A stretch of 64,000 nt of DNA. Origin: Nocardioides plantarum. Lineage in GTDB: Bacteria > Actinomycetota > Actinomycetes > Propionibacteriales > Nocardioidaceae. The position numbers were made by a program, and so were the translations under genes. Below the pieces are notes generated by a model. That model did not search any database. It worked only from the letters and a program-made list of their open reading frames with translations, and was not told the DNA's origin. Each line of letters opens with the position of its first letter. The stretch's first letter is position 1. Below, piece by piece: positions 9,280 through 20,006 of the stretch. The stretch is from the NCBI RefSeq assembly GCF_006346395.1, contig NZ_VDMS01000004.1, positions 248,001-312,000 on the forward strand, in the 5' to 3' direction.

Positions 9280-9285
9280 ACTGTA
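9280..9285 (-). promoter_or_regulatory. -10 box of the SOS-box gene
   Basis: Minus strand TACAGT, 7 nt before the ATG at 9272. It lies directly next to the LexA palindrome, so repressor binding would cover the -35/-10 region. Confidence 0.5.
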
Positions 9286-9286
9286 G

Positions 9287-9302
9287 TCGAACGCGTGTTC
9301 GA
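9287..9302 (-). promoter_or_regulatory. LexA (SOS) box
   Basis: tcgaacgcgtgttcga: a perfect 16-bp match to the actinobacterial SOS consensus TCGAAC-N4-GTTCGA. It is 14 nt upstream of the 123-aa minus-strand gene and immediately upstream of its -10 box. It lies 151 nt upstream of the divergent ribosomal protection gene, so any effect there would be weaker. Confidence 0.85.
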
Positions 9303-9398
9303 GGCGACCCGGAATTCGTTGGACCGGGAGCCCCACCACGTGCCAGCGTCGCCGCGTCGCCACCCGAGCGCGACCCCCGTCCCGACCCAGGAGCACCC

Positions 9399-9503
9399 AT
9401 GCGCGCAGCCACCACGCCCCGGACCCTTTTCCGTCCTTCCGTGGAGCTGCCCCGTGACCCTGCCCCTGCCCACCCTCAACCTCGGGATCGTCGCGCACGT
9501 TGA
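9399..9503 (+). CDS. Possible 34-aa leader peptide of the ribosomal protection gene
   Basis: ATG 9399 is preceded by a good ribosome site (aggag, 6 nt before it). The frame encodes 34 residues (MRAATTPRTLFRP start) and ends at 9503, 50 nt inside the next gene in another frame. Tet(M) genes are known to be controlled by translation of a short leader peptide, so a similar role is possible. A chance ORF is the alternative; there is no conservation evidence here. Confidence 0.3.
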   Translation: MRAATTPRTLFRPSVELPRDPAPAHPQPRDRRAR

Positions 9504-11436
9504 CGCCGGCAAGACGAGCCTGACCGAGCGCCTGCTCTACGAGGCCGGCGCGATCGACGCGCCCGGCAGCGTCGATGCCGGCACGACCCGCACCGACTCG
9601 CTCGACCTCGAGCGGCGCCGTGGCATCACGATCCGGGCCGCGGTGACGTCGTTCCGGTGGGACGCCGACGTCGACCCGCTCGTGGTCAACCTCCTCGACA
9701 CCCCCGGCCACCCCGACTTCATCGCCGAGGTCGAGCGCTCGCTGGGCGTGCTCGACGCGGCCGTCCTCGTGCTGTCCTCGGTCGAGGGCGTGCAGCCGCA
9801 GACCGTGGTGATCTGGCGCGCCCTGCAGCGCATCGGCGTGCCGACCGTGCTGTTCGTCAACAAGGTCGACCGCTCCGGCGCCGACGTCGACCGGGTCGTC
9901 GAGCAGGTGCGCCGCCGCCTCACGCCGTACGTCGTCCCGCTGAGCCGCGTGCAGGGGGCCGGCACCCGTGCCGCCCGGGTGACCGAGGTGCCCTACGACG
10001 ACGAGTCGGTCGTGACCGCCGTCGCCGAGGCCGACGACGGCGTGCTCCAGCGGTGGGCGACTGACCGGGCTCAGCACCCGACCCAGGTCGCGGACGCGCT
10101 GCGCCGTGGGGTCCGCGACGGCAGCCTGACGCCACTGCTGTGTGGATCGGCGATCACCGGCGCTGGCCTGCCGGGGCTGCGCGCCGCGCTCGCCTCCCTG
10201 CTCCCTCGGGCCGAGACGTCGACGGGCGCGCTCGCCGGGACCGTCTTCGCCGTCGACCGCGACGAGCGTGGACGGCGGGCCTGGGTGCGACTGTGGGCCG
10301 GCGAGCTGCGGGTGCGCGACCGGGTGGCCTTCGGCGCCGGCGAGCCCGCACGGCTGACCGAGGTCGCCGTCAGCTCCCCCGACGGCCCCGACGGCCTACG
10401 TGCGGGGGTGGCTCGGGCCGGGCAGATCGCCGTCGTGCGCGGGCCGGCGGCGCGGATCGGGGACACGACCGGGCGGCCGCCCGCACGGCGTACGCACCGG
10501 TTCACCCCGGCCACGCTGCAGGCCCTCGTCGAGCCCGAGGACCCCACCCGGCGCACGGCGCTCTACGCCGGGCTGACCGAGCTCGCCGACGAGGACCCCC
10601 TCATCGACCTGCGCCTCGACGAGGTCGACGGCGAGGCGGCCGTCAGCCTGCACGGCGAGGTGCAGAAGGAGGTGCTCGCCGCGCTCCTCGAGGAGCGGTA
10701 CGACGTCCGCGTCCGGTTCCTGCAGACCTCGGTCGTCTGCCTCGAGCGCGTGGTGGGCACCGGCACGGCGACGGAGCAGATCCTGGTGGCCGACAACCCC
10801 TACCTCGCCGGGCTGGGGCTGCGCATCGAGGCGGCGACAGTGGGGCACGGCGTGGGCTTCTCCCCCGGCGTCGAGCGCGGCAACCTCCCGCCGGCCTTCG
10901 TGGCGGCCACCGAGGAGGGCGTCCGGGCAGCGCTGCGCCAGGGACCCCACGGCTGGGAGGTGACCGACTGCGTGGTGACGATGACGTCGTCGGCGTACTG
11001 GCCGCGGCAGAGCCGCCCGCACCAGAGGTTCGACAAGTCGATCTCGACGGTGGCCGCAGACTTCCGCCACCTCGCGCCGGTCGTGGTCGCGGCCGCGCTG
11101 GCCGGGGCTCGCACCCGGGTGTGTCGCCCGGTCGACCGGTTCGAGCTCGACCTGCCCGAGACGGCGTACGCCGCCGTGGCCGGGCTGCTGGGGCGCCTCG
11201 GCGCGGTGCTGCTCGAGACCGCGACGAGCGGTGGCTACGCGCGCCTGGTGGGCCACCTGCCGTCGACGGCGGTGCCGGACGTCGCCGCCCGGCTGCCCGA
11301 CCTGACCGGCGGGGAGGGCGTCCTGGTGACCGGCCTGGACCACCACGCACCGGTCGCCGGGGTCGCCCCGCGCCGTCGGCGGCACGGGCCCGACCCGCTC
11401 GACCGGGCCGCGTGGTTCCGCGACGTGCCCCGGTGA
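9454..11436 (+). CDS. TetM/OtrA-type ribosomal protection GTPase (EF-G-like)
   Basis: 660 aa. GTPase motifs are intact: G1 AHVDAGKTS (~14-22), switch GITIRAA, G3 DTPGHPDF, G4 NKVD. EF-G-like domains II-V follow, and the length fits Tet(M)/Otr(A) proteins (~640-665) rather than EF-G (~700). Such proteins remove tetracycline from the ribosome. The C-terminal QSRPHQRFDKS region has the domain IV character of the family. Start GTG 9454 has ggag 8 nt upstream, and the N-terminus LPTLNLGIVAHVDAG fits family starts. A true resistance role is inferred; many soil actinobacteria carry such genes on the chromosome. Confidence 0.87.
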   Translation: MTLPLPTLNLGIVAHVDAGKTSLTERLLYEAGAIDAPGSVDAGTTRTDSLDLERRRGITIRAAVTSFRWDADVDPLVVNLLDTPGHPDFIAEVERSLGVLDAAVLVLSSVEGVQPQTVVIWRALQRIGVPTVLFVNKVDRSGADVDRVVEQVRRRLTPYVVPLSRVQGAGTRAARVTEVPYDDESVVTAVAEADDGVLQRWATDRAQHPTQVADALRRGVRDGSLTPLLCGSAITGAGLPGLRAALASLLPRAETSTGALAGTVFAVDRDERGRRAWVRLWAGELRVRDRVAFGAGEPARLTEVAVSSPDGPDGLRAGVARAGQIAVVRGPAARIGDTTGRPPARRTHRFTPATLQALVEPEDPTRRTALYAGLTELADEDPLIDLRLDEVDGEAAVSLHGEVQKEVLAALLEERYDVRVRFLQTSVVCLERVVGTGTATEQILVADNPYLAGLGLRIEAATVGHGVGFSPGVERGNLPPAFVAATEEGVRAALRQGPHGWEVTDCVVTMTSSAYWPRQSRPHQRFDKSISTVAADFRHLAPVVVAAALAGARTRVCRPVDRFELDLPETAYAAVAGLLGRLGAVLLETATSGGYARLVGHLPSTAVPDVAARLPDLTGGEGVLVTGLDHHAPVAGVAPRRRRHGPDPLDRAAWFRDVPR

Positions 11437-11446
11437 GCGTGCGGCG

Positions 11447-11854
11447 TCAGCCGAGGAGGCTGAAGCGGACCTCGCGCACAGCATTGTCGACGTTGAGGTC
11501 GACCAGGCAGATGCTCTGCCAGGTACCGAGGGCGAGCCGCCCGCCGAGCACCGGCACCGTCGCGTGCGGCGGCACGATCGCGGGCATCACGTGCGAACGG
11601 CCGTGGCCCGGGCTGCCGTGGCGGTGCCGCCAGCGGTCGTCGGCCGGCAGCAGGTCGCCGAGTGCGGCGAGCAGGTCGTCGTCGGAGCCGGCACCGGTCT
11701 CGATGATCGCGATCCCGCAGGTGGCGTGCGGCACGAAGACCTGCAGGATCCCGTCGCCGCCGCCGGCCACGACGTCGGCCGCGTCGGACGTCAGGTCGAG
11801 GACGACCTCACGGCCCCCGGTGCGATAGCTGCGGGTCTCGCTGCGCATGCTCAC
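11447..11854 (-). CDS. YjbQ family protein (UPF0047)
   Basis: 135 aa. Conserved pieces of the YjbQ/UPF0047 fold are present: FVPHATCGIAIIE (~40-52), HGSPGHGRSHVMPAI (~79-93) and LGTWQSICLVDL near the C-terminus. They include the His/Cys cluster thought to form a metal or thiamine-phosphate-related site; E. coli YjbQ shows weak thiamine phosphate synthase activity. GTG 11854 overlaps the upstream stop (GTGA); ATG 11848 is the alternative. The operon also encodes a thiamine-binding-family protein, a suggestive context but not proof of a thiamine role. Confidence 0.85.
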   Translation of the reverse strand: MSMRSETRSYRTGGREVVLDLTSDAADVVAGGGDGILQVFVPHATCGIAIIETGAGSDDDLLAALGDLLPADDRWRHRHGSPGHGRSHVMPAIVPPHATVPVLGGRLALGTWQSICLVDLNVDNAVREVRFSLLG

Positions 11855-12420
11855 AGGCCGAGCTGCTCGGCGACCGAGGCGGCGTCGGCCGCGCCGACCC
11901 CGCCCGTGCAGGTGACCAGGCCGGACTCGGGGGCGATCGGGTTGTTCTCGTAGGTGTCGACGAACGTCACCAGGCGCGGGTCGTCAGGCCCGTCGAGTGC
12001 GACCTGCCGCTCCCACGACGACACGACCACGGGGCTCTCGAGACCGTCGTACGGCGTCATGATGCCGTTGTCGGGCACCTGCTCGGCCAGCGCGGCGACC
12101 TGGGACTCGTCGAGGGCGGTCGCGTCGTAGGCGAGCCAGATGCCGCCGTGCTCGAGGTTGTGCACGGCGAGCTCGTCGGCGACCGGGTCGGTGTAGACGC
12201 CGCAGTCGAGCCAGGCGCCGACGTGGTCACCGCCCACCGGGGGCGACTGCTCGTAGTCGACGGCGGTCTCGACGTGGGCGTTGCCGAGGTCGGAGAACCG
12301 CTGCAGGCCCACGATGTCGGCCTCGGGCCTCTCCTCGTCGTCGCGCACCAGCAGCACCACCGCGACGGCCACGATGGCCACCGCGAGCACGCCGATCAGA
12401 CCGACCAGCGCGCGGTTCAC
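11851..12420 (-). CDS. DUF3105 membrane-anchored protein
   Basis: 189 aa from GTG 12420, which overlaps the previous stop (GTGA). One N-terminal transmembrane helix (ALVGLIGVLAVAIVAVAVVL) is followed by an extracytoplasmic domain. The domain has the DUF3105 features: HVETAVDYEQSPPVGGDH, the VHNLEHGGIWLAYD His motif (~85-97) and PDNGIMTPYDGL. Two cysteines (WLDCGVY and LVTCTGG) could pair. Function of the family is unknown. It sits between YjbQ and the thiamine-binding-family gene in a tightly overlapping operon. Confidence 0.85.
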   Translation of the reverse strand: MNRALVGLIGVLAVAIVAVAVVLLVRDDEERPEADIVGLQRFSDLGNAHVETAVDYEQSPPVGGDHVGAWLDCGVYTDPVADELAVHNLEHGGIWLAYDATALDESQVAALAEQVPDNGIMTPYDGLESPVVVSSWERQVALDGPDDPRLVTFVDTYENNPIAPESGLVTCTGGVGAADAASVAEQLGL

Positions 12421-12734
12421 CCGTCGCCGTTCTGGTCGTCGGCCAGGGCCGCCTCGAGCCGGTCGAGCTTGGCGGTCATCTCGCCGGTGCGGCCCGGACG
12501 GATGTCGGCCTTGAGCACGAGCCCGACCCGCGGCGAGACCGCGGCGACGACGTCGACGGCGCGCTTGACGACGTCCATCACCTCGTCCCACTCGCCCTCG
12601 ATGTTGGTGAACATCGCGTTGGTCTCGTGGGGCAGGCCCGACTCGCGGACCACGCGCACCGCGGCGGCGACGGCCTCGGCCACTCCCCCGTCGGCGTCCC
12701 CGCTGGTGGGGCTGATGCTGAAGGCGACGATCAT
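12417..12734 (-). CDS. MTH1187/YkoF-type thiamine-binding family protein
   Basis: 105 aa with a ferredoxin-like beta-alpha-beta layout. IVAFSISPTSG at the N-terminus, ETNAMFTNIEGEWDEVMDVVKRA in the middle and VSPRVGLVLKADIRPG match the PF01910 (UPF0045) family, which binds thiamine or hydroxymethylpyrimidine-like ligands. First gene of a three-gene operon with GTGA overlaps. The ATG at 12734 has TAGCGT 6 nt upstream, a leaderless-type promoter. Confidence 0.85.
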   Translation of the reverse strand: MIVAFSISPTSGDADGGVAEAVAAAVRVVRESGLPHETNAMFTNIEGEWDEVMDVVKRAVDVVAAVSPRVGLVLKADIRPGRTGEMTAKLDRLEAALADDQNGDG

Positions 12735-12740
12735 GCGGTC

Positions 12741-12746
12741 ACGCTA
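12741..12746 (-). promoter_or_regulatory. -10 box of the thiamine-binding/DUF3105/YjbQ operon
   Basis: Minus strand TAGCGT followed by exactly 6 nt and the ATG at 12734; leaderless-type spacing. Confidence 0.5.
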
Positions 12747-12777
12747 CCGAGCCGGGGCCAGCCTGCGGTCGGCCGGC

Positions 12778-12821
12778 GGTCAGGACCCGGTCAGGACCCG
12801 GTCAGGACCCGGTCAGGACCC
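12778..12821 (-). repeat. 4 x 11-bp tandem repeat at a gene end
   Basis: Four exact copies of ggtcaggaccc, followed by a degenerate ggtaggagt. The stop codon and last codons of the minus-strand lipoprotein gene lie within the array. Because 11 is not a multiple of 3, every unit offers a stop in a different frame. Confidence 0.9.
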
Positions 12822-13452
12822 GGTAGGAGTCGGGTCCCAGGAAGAAGCCCTGGCTGCGGGTGCGGTCCAGGCAGGTGACGCCCGCGTCCTCGACGAGGCA
12901 CTCGATGCCGGTCGCCGAGGAGGCCGCGACCGCGCCGACCTCGACCACGGGCGCGTCGGGCTCGCGGATCGTGTCGCTGTTGCACACCGGGAGCGGGTCG
13001 GCCTGGCCGGTCGGGTCGAAGGTGATCCGGCCGACGTTCTGGCTGGCCCCGTCGGAGCCGCAGTAGTCGGGGTCGGGGATGCCGCCGGAGGGCAGCTCGC
13101 AGCCGATCTCGGCGTCGGAGTCGAGCAGGCAGTAGGTGCCGGCCTCGGTCTCGAACCGGGTCAGGTCCCGGGGCTCGCGGACCGCCGCGTCGAACAGGGC
13201 CAGCGCGTCGTCGTACGTCGCAGGGCCGGCACCGGGATCGGCCGACCCCGACTCCGAGGCGGTGGGGTCGTCGGTGGGTGCCTCGCTCGGCGGCTGCGAG
13301 GTCGACCCGGTGGGCGCCGGGACGGTGACGGTCACGGTCTCGGTCGGGTCGGCTCCGGGCTCGTCGTCGCTGCAGGCGGCGGCGCCGAGGGCCAGGGCCG
13401 CCAGCAGCAGGGGCAGCGCGGCACGGGTCACGAGGTGGGGGCGCGTGGTCAC
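12802..13452 (-). CDS. Putative cysteine-rich lipoprotein, unknown function
   Basis: 216 aa from GTG 13452. The signal AALPLLLAALALGAAACSDD has a lipobox ending at Cys ~27. A Thr/Ser/Pro/Asp-rich linker (~30-75) is followed by a domain with six cysteines (GTYCLLD, IGCELP, DPDYCGS, PVCNSD, GIECLV, VTCLDR), probably three disulfides. I do not recognise the domain. It follows the sigma factor gene by 125 bp. Its last residues, RVLTGS, are encoded inside an 11-bp tandem repeat. Confidence 0.75.
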   Translation of the reverse strand: MTTRPHLVTRAALPLLLAALALGAAACSDDEPGADPTETVTVTVPAPTGSTSQPPSEAPTDDPTASESGSADPGAGPATYDDALALFDAAVREPRDLTRFETEAGTYCLLDSDAEIGCELPSGGIPDPDYCGSDGASQNVGRITFDPTGQADPLPVCNSDTIREPDAPVVEVGAVAASSATGIECLVEDAGVTCLDRTRSQGFFLGPDSYRVLTGS

Positions 13453-13577
13453 GGACCCATCGTCTCGGGCCCGACCGCGAGCCGTCGGCAACCCCGTCGT
13501 CCCGGCGCGCCGCGGGGCGGCGTACGTCGGTGCGGGGGGCGTGGTGGCTGCCCGCGCCTGCGACCGGCATCGCGGCG

Positions 13578-14087
13578 TCAGCCGACCTCCTCGAGGGCGT
13601 CGAGGGACGGCAGCCGCCGCCGCAGCACGGCGAGCGCGTCCCTCGCCTGCGACTTGACCGTCCCGACGGCGATGCCCAGGACGTCGGCCGTCTCACGCTC
13701 GGTGAGGTCGTCGAAGTAGCGCAGCACGACCACCGCTCGCTGCCGGGGCGCCAGCGCCAGCAGCCCCTGGCGCACCGCGTCCCGCTCGACGACGTGCTCG
13801 GCGAGGCCGGAGGACGACGCGCCCTCGGGCATCGCCTCGGTCGCCACCTCACGCCAGCGCCGCCGGCGCCAACGGGACACGCTCTCGCGGGCCAGGACCC
13901 GCCGCACGTACGGCTCCGGGTCGTCGGCGATCTTGCGCCAGTGCGGCACGACCTTGATCAGCGCCGTCTGGACGAGGTCCTCGGCGTCGGCGTGGTCACC
14001 GGTCAGCAGGTACGCCGTGCGCAGCAGCGCGCGGCGTCGAGCGGCGACGTACTCCTCGAAGCCGGCGCGGTCAGCGGACGCGGACAC
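13578..14087 (-). CDS. SigE-family (ECF41-like small) RNA polymerase sigma-70 factor
   Basis: 169 aa. Region 2 reads RTAYLLTGDHADAEDLVQTAL (20 residues shown from ~23, ending in the -10 recognition helix) and region 4 has LAPRQRAVVVLRYFDDLTER then GIAVGTVKSQARDAL, a helix-turn-helix. This layout is the SigE subfamily common in Streptomyces and Nocardioides. The first 17 bp overlap the end of the upstream membrane protein gene, so the two are coupled. The partner, a two-helix membrane protein, may anchor or regulate it. Target promoters unknown. Confidence 0.92.
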   Translation of the reverse strand: MSASADRAGFEEYVAARRRALLRTAYLLTGDHADAEDLVQTALIKVVPHWRKIADDPEPYVRRVLARESVSRWRRRRWREVATEAMPEGASSSGLAEHVVERDAVRQGLLALAPRQRAVVVLRYFDDLTERETADVLGIAVGTVKSQARDALAVLRRRLPSLDALEEVG

Positions 14088-15384
14088 GTCGTCGCCTCCA
14101 GACGAGGAGCACGATGCCGGCGGCCAGCACCACGCCGGCGCTCAGTCCCGCGACGAGCCGCGGGTCCATGGGGGTGGGAGGCGCCTCGGCCGCGACGATC
14201 GGCGCGTCCAGCAGGTCGGCGGCGAGGCTGACCGCCGGCCACTCGACGTCCGAGACCACGATCGATCCGGTCGAGGTGCCGTCGAGGGCGAGGCGGACGA
14301 GACGGGTGCCGGTGGAGAGGTTGCCCCCGTCGGCCTCCCCCTGCAGCACCAGCACGGCGTCCGGGCCGGCCCAGCCGACGATGCCGTAGGTCTCCTCGGC
14401 ACCCGGGATGACCGCGGCGTCCCTCGGGGACTCGACCGACCCCACGGTGACGCCGGTCGGGGTCGAGGATCCCCTCTGGACCGCGTAGGTCTCTGCCCCC
14501 GGCGCGAGCACCGGGCCGCCTGAGGGCCCACCTTCAGCACGGAGGAGCCGGAGCGTCCGCCCCGTCCTGGCGTCGACGACGGCATACCGGTCACCGTGGT
14601 CGACGAGCAGTACCCCGTCGCCCGCCGCCGACTCCAGGCCAGTCACCGGCCCGGGCAGGACCAGAACGTCGTCCCCCGGCAGCCAGGTCTCGACGTGGTG
14701 CTCGACCGAGGTGCCCTGGTCCATCTCGGAGCCGTCGTCACCGGCCAGGATCTGGCCGTAGGCGGCGACGACCCGGCGGTTGTCGGCCCAGGCGAGGGCG
14801 GAGGGATCGATCCCGTGCTTCGTCGACACCTCGTGCCGCACCACCTCCTCGGAGACGGTGTCGTAGACGGCGTAGCCGGTGAGCGACGTCCCGAACCCGG
14901 TGTTGGGCGTGCCCGACGGGGAGCCCGTCGTCCACCACGCGACGTGCCGGCCGTCGGGCGACAGTGCCGCGCCGCCGCCGTACGACGGAAGGTCGAGGAA
15001 CCGGTACCGCTGCGTGGCCGCCGAGATACCGACGATGCCTGACTCACTCCCGGTCCAGCTCTTGCGCTCACCGGCAACAACCGCGACGAGCTGCCCAAGC
15101 GGCCCCTCGTCGTCGGTGCCGGGCAGCCACGGGCTCGGGCGGAAGATCTCGTCAGGCAGGACCGCGGTCGCCCCGGGTGCGGCCGGTGCCGGCGTGGGTG
15201 CCGCCTGCTGCCGCCACGAGACGAGCGTGACCCCGAGGCCGATGACGGCCAGCGCCACGATGGCCGCGACGCCGGCTCGGCGTACGCGGTGCTCCCGGAC
15301 GCCTCGCGCCCAGGCGTCGGGCGCTCCGGCACCGTCCGGCGCGTCGTCGGCGAGCTCGTGCAGGCGGTCGTGCAGCGTGGTCAT
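14071..15384 (-). CDS. Membrane-anchored beta-propeller-like protein upstream of the sigma factor
   Basis: 437 aa from ATG 15384 (MTTLHDRLHELADDAP). A ~45-residue cytoplasmic segment precedes one transmembrane helix (AIVALAVIGLGVTLVSW). A ~330-residue extracytoplasmic region with propeller-like strands follows (AALSPDGRHVAWW, GDGVLLVDHGDRYAVVDA), then a C-terminal helix (AGVVLAAGIVLLVW) and an Arg-rich tail. The short helical N-terminus resembles the cytoplasmic part of genes paired with SigE-family sigma factors, suggesting an anti-sigma or sensor role (inference). It precedes and overlaps the sigma gene. Confidence 0.75.
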   Translation of the reverse strand: MTTLHDRLHELADDAPDGAGAPDAWARGVREHRVRRAGVAAIVALAVIGLGVTLVSWRQQAAPTPAPAAPGATAVLPDEIFRPSPWLPGTDDEGPLGQLVAVVAGERKSWTGSESGIVGISAATQRYRFLDLPSYGGGAALSPDGRHVAWWTTGSPSGTPNTGFGTSLTGYAVYDTVSEEVVRHEVSTKHGIDPSALAWADNRRVVAAYGQILAGDDGSEMDQGTSVEHHVETWLPGDDVLVLPGPVTGLESAAGDGVLLVDHGDRYAVVDARTGRTLRLLRAEGGPSGGPVLAPGAETYAVQRGSSTPTGVTVGSVESPRDAAVIPGAEETYGIVGWAGPDAVLVLQGEADGGNLSTGTRLVRLALDGTSTGSIVVSDVEWPAVSLAADLLDAPIVAAEAPPTPMDPRLVAGLSAGVVLAAGIVLLVWRRRRVRVR

Positions 15385-15459
15385 GGGGCCCTCCTCGGGT
15401 CTCTCACCCTTGACCACGTCACGAGCACCCCCGAGGGAGGGGTGCGTCGGTGGAGAACG

Positions 15460-16227
15460 TCAGTCGACCGGCAGCGGCTTGCGCCAGTCGGGCACCGCGA
15501 CCTGGATCCGCTGGGTCGGCGAGCCGTCCCAGGTGACCTCGAGGCCCTGCGCCACCAGGGCGTCGCGCACCAGCTCGCCCACGATCCGGTCGGTCTGCTC
15601 GACGACCCGGCGGCGGGCGTCCGCGTCCCCGTCCCGTGACGCGGCCAGGTCGGCGGGGTCGACGCCGGGTGCGGGCCGGAAGGCGCTGTAGGTGAGGTAC
15701 AGCGGGGACTCCGGGTCGCCCAGCCGCTCGGCGTCCTGCTGGTGGAAGAACGTGTAGGCCCACTGCGCGAAGCCGTACGTCGAGCCCGCGGCCGGTTCGA
15801 CCGGCGTGCGCTCGTCGTCGATCTCGGTGGTGCCGCAGGTGTTGCAGCAGGTGAACGCCATCCGGGCCAGGACGCCCTCGGACTCCAACGCCTCGAAGGC
15901 CGCCGCGAGCCGCGCGTAGTCGCCCGTGCCCGGTGCGGCGGCGAGCTCGGCCTCGCGGCGGGCCCACTCCTGGGAGGCGATCCGCGCGGCCGCCTCGGCG
16001 ACGGCCACCGGATCGACGTCCGCCAGGTAGTCCTCCAGCGCCAGCACGACCTCGTCGCGGTCGGTGAACCCCGGCTGGACGAGCTCGCGCGCGACCTCGT
16101 GCAGGTCGGCCTCGTCCTCGGCGGTCAGGGCCCGCCTCGTCTGCTCGGGCTGCTCGGGCTGCTCGGGCTGCTCGGGCTGCTCGGGCTGCTCAGGCTCGGA
16201 GGAGGGGCGACGGAAGGGGTTGCGCAT
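15460..16227 (-). CDS. DUF6891-type hypothetical protein
   Basis: 255 aa from ATG 16227 (MRNPFRRP). The N-terminus contains an EQP tripeptide repeat from six 9-bp units. The rest has an acidic helix (LTAEDEADLHEVARELVQPG) and the conserved block FTCCNTCGTTEIDDER with three cysteines, then GFAQWAYTFFHQQDAE and LEVTWDGSPTQRIQV near the end. These match the uncharacterised DUF6891 family. Function unknown; the Cys cluster could bind metal. It is transcribed divergently from the HAD gene and toward the membrane protein-sigma pair. Confidence 0.78.
   Translation of the reverse strand: MRNPFRRPSSEPEQPEQPEQPEQPEQPEQTRRALTAEDEADLHEVARELVQPGFTDRDEVVLALEDYLADVDPVAVAEAAARIASQEWARREAELAAAPGTGDYARLAAAFEALESEGVLARMAFTCCNTCGTTEIDDERTPVEPAAGSTYGFAQWAYTFFHQQDAERLGDPESPLYLTYSAFRPAPGVDPADLAASRDGDADARRRVVEQTDRIVGELVRDALVAQGLEVTWDGSPTQRIQVAVPDWRKPLPVD
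16141..16194 (-). repeat. 6 x 9-bp tandem repeat encoding EQP
   Basis: Five exact ctgctcggg units and a sixth with one change (ctgctcagg), in frame in the DUF6891 gene, giving repeated Glu-Gln-Pro. Confidence 0.9.
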
Positions 16228-16285
16228 GCCGGCCCCCTGCCCCCGCCCACGGGTCGGGCAAACGCGATCTGGTTGTGTGCCGTCC

Positions 16286-17005
16286 GTGGAGCTGATTCCG
16301 CTGGACCCCGACCAGGTCGACGCCGTCGTCTTCGACGTCATCGGCACCCTCGTCGACGAGGACGCGACCTGGGCGAGCGTCGCCGATCGCCTGGCGGTCG
16401 GGGCCGGCGTCGACCCGACCGCGGACCTGCTCACGAGCTGGGTGGACACCTTGGAGCGACACATGAGCGCCGTCGTGGCCGGTGACGCTCCCTGGCGACC
16501 GCACCGCCAGCTGGTCGGCGACTCCGCGCGCGAGGCGGTCGCGAGCACCGGAGGAGACCCGACGTCCGCCGCCCTGGACCTGGTGGCCGACCTCGACTCC
16601 GACTACCCGGCATGGCCCGACGTGGCGCCCGGCACCGCCGCCCTGCGTCGCAGCCGGCTCGTCGTCGGAGTGAGCAACGGCGACCTCGACGCCCTGGCCC
16701 GGCTCGCCCACCGCAACGCCATCAGCTGGGACCTCGCCCTGTCCACCGGGGCCGTGGCCACCTTCAAGCCCGATCCCGCGGCGTACCGGTACGCGATCGA
16801 CGCGCTGCGCCTCGACCCGGCGCGGACGTTGTTCGCCGCTGCGCACCCGTGGGACCTGCGCGCCGCGGCCGAGCACGGCTTCCGTACGGCGTACGTCGCC
16901 CGCCCCGGTGCCGAGCGACCGTCGCAGGACGACCGGTTCGACGTCGTCGTCGACGACGTGTCGGCCCTGGCCGACCTGCTCGGCAGGCGAGCCGAGCGCC
17001 GGTAG
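16286..17005 (+). CDS. HAD-superfamily hydrolase (haloacid dehalogenase type II-like)
   Basis: 239 aa from GTG 16286 (VELIPLDPDQVDAV). Motif I is VFDVIGTLVDE (~15-25). L-2-haloacid dehalogenases have FDxYGTL, so the nucleophile Asp is present and Ile replaces the usual Tyr. Motif II is in VVGVSNGD, motif III Lys in TFKPDPAAYRYA, and a late acidic segment DVVVDDVSAL stands where motif IV is expected. Acts by an Asp-phosphate or Asp-ester intermediate; the natural substrate may be a 2-haloacid or a phosphoester. Convergent with acnA, separated by an acnA-oriented terminator. Confidence 0.85.
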   Translation: MELIPLDPDQVDAVVFDVIGTLVDEDATWASVADRLAVGAGVDPTADLLTSWVDTLERHMSAVVAGDAPWRPHRQLVGDSAREAVASTGGDPTSAALDLVADLDSDYPAWPDVAPGTAALRRSRLVVGVSNGDLDALARLAHRNAISWDLALSTGAVATFKPDPAAYRYAIDALRLDPARTLFAAAHPWDLRAAAEHGFRTAYVARPGAERPSQDDRFDVVVDDVSALADLLGRRAERR

Positions 17006-17021
17006 GCCCGCGTACGACAAG

Positions 17022-17051
17022 CGCCGCCGCCCTCCGAGGAGGACGACGGCG
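17022..17051 (-). terminator. Rho-independent-like hairpin below acnA
   Basis: 14-bp arms (17022-17035 and 17038-17051) around a 2-nt loop. The two mismatched positions are G-U wobbles when read on the minus strand but C-A mismatches on the plus strand. The hairpin is therefore better formed in the acnA transcript. No clear U tract, as is usual in high-GC actinobacteria. Confidence 0.65.
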
Positions 17052-17076
17052 CGTCGCGTGACGAAGCGGGGCCGGG

Positions 17077-19905
<2,829 letters not shown>

Positions 19906-20006
19906 CAGCCGTCTCCTCTAGGTGCTCGTGTGGCTCTCATCCTGCCGCCGCCGCGAAGCCGGGCGGTAGTAAGGCAGGCCTAACCAGCCACGCTGCGTCT
20001 GGTCGT

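Noticed and set aside
19967..19986. Possible iron box (taaggcaggcctaacc) in the acnA leader
   Set aside because: Shares the half-site look of DtxR/IdeR boxes but too many mismatches at conserved positions of the 19-bp consensus.
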